Part shown: positions 62,166-64,000 of the stretch, one piece after another | Numbering within the stretch: position 1 is the first letter of the stretch | How the letters are laid out: each line of letters begins with the position of its first letter | Source of the DNA: Gimesia sp. | GTDB taxonomy: Bacteria > Planctomycetota > Planctomycetia > Planctomycetales > Planctomycetaceae | Direction: 5' to 3' | Length of the DNA: 64,000 nucleotides | Assembly (NCBI GenBank): GCA_002706765.1 | Contig: PAJV01000058.1 | Coordinates: 124,001-188,000 of the forward strand | Position numbers and translations under genes: made by a program | Notes under the pieces: model-generated | The model's database searches: none | What the model saw: only the letters and a program-made list of their open reading frames with translations | Told to the model about the DNA's origin: nothing

Positions 62166-64000
62166 ATGCAGACATCCTCGACAGAGGAATCAGGGGAGCA
62201 AAAAAATCATTCACTCCCTGAGCCCGCTGATCAGACACAGGTTTCAGCCCCTATCGTCCCATCTCCTCCAACACAAGGCGGGGAAACCGATCCCGTTACG
62301 ATTGGTAAGTATCCTGTAATTCGCAAGCTGGGCAGCGGAGGCATGGCGAACGTTTATCTGGCGATCAATCCGGCAGATCATTCAGAAGTTGCCATTAAAG
62401 TTCATCTGGAGTCGATGGAATCGAATCCCCATCTGGTAGAACGTTTTCAGAAAGAGACGCGGCTGCTGGCTGAAATCAACCATCCCCACGTCACCAATTT
62501 ACTGGAAGCGGGGGAATATCAGCAGAAACTTTACCTGGCCATGGAGTATGTGCCCGGCATCGACCTCAAACAGTTACTCAGACTGCAGAAGCGACTTCCC
62601 GAAAAAGCGGCATTGAAAATCATTCGTGATATAGCAGATGCCCTCAGCTTCGCACATCAAAAAGGCATCGTCCACCGCGATATCAAACCCGCGAACGTGT
62701 TACTGGGTGATTTCACAAACACGACGGAGTCTGGCGCAGATACATTCTGCAAGATGATTTCTGATGATCAACATCCCATCGTCAAACTTACGGACTTTGG
62801 TCTGGCCAGGCATATGAACCAAAGCGAATCACTGGCATTAACCAAAACCGGGGCAATGCTGGGGACCCCTTATTACCTCGCACCCGAGCAGTGCATGGAT
62901 ACTGCTCCCATCCAGCCGACTACAGATATTTATTCGCTGGGTATTACCCTGTTTGAACTTCTCGCAGGTCGCCCCCCCTTCCTGGCTCAGGATTCGGTGA
63001 AGCTGATCACCATGCATTGTTTCGAGCAACCCCCTGATCTGAAAAAACTCAACCCCGAAGTCAGCGACGCGGTAGCGGCCCTGGTGGAACGCTGCCTGCA
63101 AAAACGACCGGAAGCGCGATTTGCAGACGGAGAACATTTACGCGATGAAATTGAACGGATCCTGGCAGGTGAATTAACACCTGTGCCACAGCATCCTCTC
63201 ATTCCTGCCAGCAAAACCAGCTTAATGGAAGCCAGCTGGGAATGGGAATTGTCCTGCACTCCCGAGCAACTCTGGCCTTTTGTCTCGAATACAGAGCGGA
63301 TCAATAATGCAATCGGGCTGCCTCCCGTCGAATATACGACCGGTCGCGATGAACATGGCGCGATTTCCAAAACCGGCTCCTTTCGACTGGGTTGGGCCAG
63401 ACTGGAATGGCGGGAACACCCGTTTGAATGGATCGAAGGCAAGCGACTGGGTGTGATTCGCGAATTCACGACTGGTCCCTTTCAGTGGTTTTCCAGTGTT
63501 GTCCAACTGCATCCATTACCGCAGGGCGGGACACGCCTGGTCCATCAGGTAAAAATAGCACCACGGGGACTACTGGGTCGCCTGCTGGCTTTCCTCGAAG
63601 TCAATGTGAATGGTCGCAAGAAACTGAATCTGATCTATCCACGAATCGATCAGATCATTTCGAAACAGAATTATCAGCAGGCTCAGCTGGACCCGTTCCA
63701 GGTATCTGCCCCCGTCAAAAAACGAATTCAGTCACGCCTGAGCGAGCGTATCAGCCAGATCCAGCAACAAGGTGCAGACGACACCTGCACCAAAGTTCTG
63801 GAAAAGTTTATTAATACTGCAGCAGCACAGGAGATCGCCCGAATCCGGCCGTTGGCTCTGGCTGATGCAGTCGATTGCCAGCGTGAGCCACTTACTGAAA
63901 CCTGTCTGCATGCCTGCACCCAGGGAGTTCTGCAACTGCACTGGGACATCCTCTGCCCGACCTGTCGTATTTCCACTACCGTGCGTGACACACTGGCTGA
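62166..64000 (+). CDS. Multidomain Ser/Thr protein kinase with SRPBCC and DUF5939 domains (3' end beyond the window)
   Basis: The frame runs off the right edge after 611 codons. A Pro/Ser-rich 45-residue head leads to a Hanks-type kinase (about 46-315): glycine loop LGSGGMANVYLA, VAIK with Lys78, HRDIKPAN with Asp172, DFG with Asp210, and LAPEQC. All catalytic residues are kept, so it should be active. An insertion lies between the HRD and DFG motifs. Residues of about 357-500 form an SRPBCC (START-like) domain beginning SWEWELSCTPEQLWPFV. From about 559 comes IARIRPLALADAV followed by VLQLHWDILCPTCRI, which matches DUF5939, a domain that usually precedes an adenylate/guanylate cyclase domain. 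No transmembrane segment was seen in the visible part. Confidence 0.9.
   Translation, partial: MQTSSTEESGEQKNHSLPEPADQTQVSAPIVPSPPTQGGETDPVTIGKYPVIRKLGSGGMANVYLAINPADHSEVAIKVHLESMESNPHLVERFQKETRLLAEINHPHVTNLLEAGEYQQKLYLAMEYVPGIDLKQLLRLQKRLPEKAALKIIRDIADALSFAHQKGIVHRDIKPANVLLGDFTNTTESGADTFCKMISDDQHPIVKLTDFGLARHMNQSESLALTKTGAMLGTPYYLAPEQCMDTAPIQPTTDIYSLGITLFELLAGRPPFLAQDSVKLITMHCFEQPPDLKKLNPEVSDAVAALVERCLQKRPEARFADGEHLRDEIERILAGELTPVPQHPLIPASKTSLMEASWEWELSCTPEQLWPFVSNTERINNAIGLPPVEYTTGRDEHGAISKTGSFRLGWARLEWREHPFEWIEGKRLGVIREFTTGPFQWFSSVVQLHPLPQGGTRLVHQVKIAPRGLLGRLLAFLEVNVNGRKKLNLIYPRIDQIISKQNYQQAQLDPFQVSAPVKKRIQSRLSERISQIQQQGADDTCTKVLEKFINTAAAQEIARIRPLALADAVDCQREPLTETCLHACTQGVLQLHWDILCPTCRISTTVRDTLA

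Overview
The window looks like a marine planctomycete chromosome, probably Gimesia (formerly Planctomyces) or a close relative. The basis is family content: DUF1501/PSCyt1-DUF1549-DUF1553 gene pairs, a PVC-type heme-binding protein, sulfatases, a DUF1559 pseudopilin-like protein, a giant surface protein with an N-terminal LExRxLL motif, and a Hanks-type kinase in a multidomain sensor. No rRNA, tRNA, CRISPR array or intact insertion sequence was seen.

Layout. Positions 1-4.4 kb hold a secreted beta-helix protein, a DUF1501 protein and a small nucleotidyltransferase. Positions 4.4-9.5 kb carry a MarR-controlled RND efflux system (adaptor and pump, no outer-membrane channel). Positions 9.7-16.1 kb hold a truncated sulfatase remnant, an intact sulfatase, and a DUF1080 gene that runs through an A10 tract into a propeller/HEAT/cytochrome c protein. 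Positions 16.3-22.3 kb hold a YegP-like protein, a secreted lectin-fold protein and a second RND adaptor/pump pair. Positions 22.4-30.3 kb form a long minus-strand, tightly overlapping gene series: DUF1559 protein, lipoprotein, PepSY membrane protein, FecB/FecD/FecE-type ABC importer, MFS transporter and methyltransferase. This is most likely metal-chelate (iron) acquisition. Positions 30.6-42.8 kb hold two planctomycete cytochrome/DUF1501 modules on opposite strands, with an oxidoreductase and a double-domain amidohydrolase. Positions 43.0-58.8 kb are one gene for a protein of about 5,280 residues, followed by a sialidase-like protein, a probable outer-membrane protein and a kinase that runs off the end.

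The points most worth attention are: (1) the A10 tract joining DUF1080 to a heme protein whose reading frame has no usable start of its own; (2) the kinase-SRPBCC-DUF5939 fusion at the right edge, which predicts a cyclase beyond the window; (3) four copies of a degenerate intergenic element of about 70 bp with CGTCTC/GAGACG inverted arms; (4) an 18-bp identical motif upstream of both the giant surface gene and the sialidase gene; (5) the modular giant protein ending in a metzincin-like HExxHxxGxxD motif.
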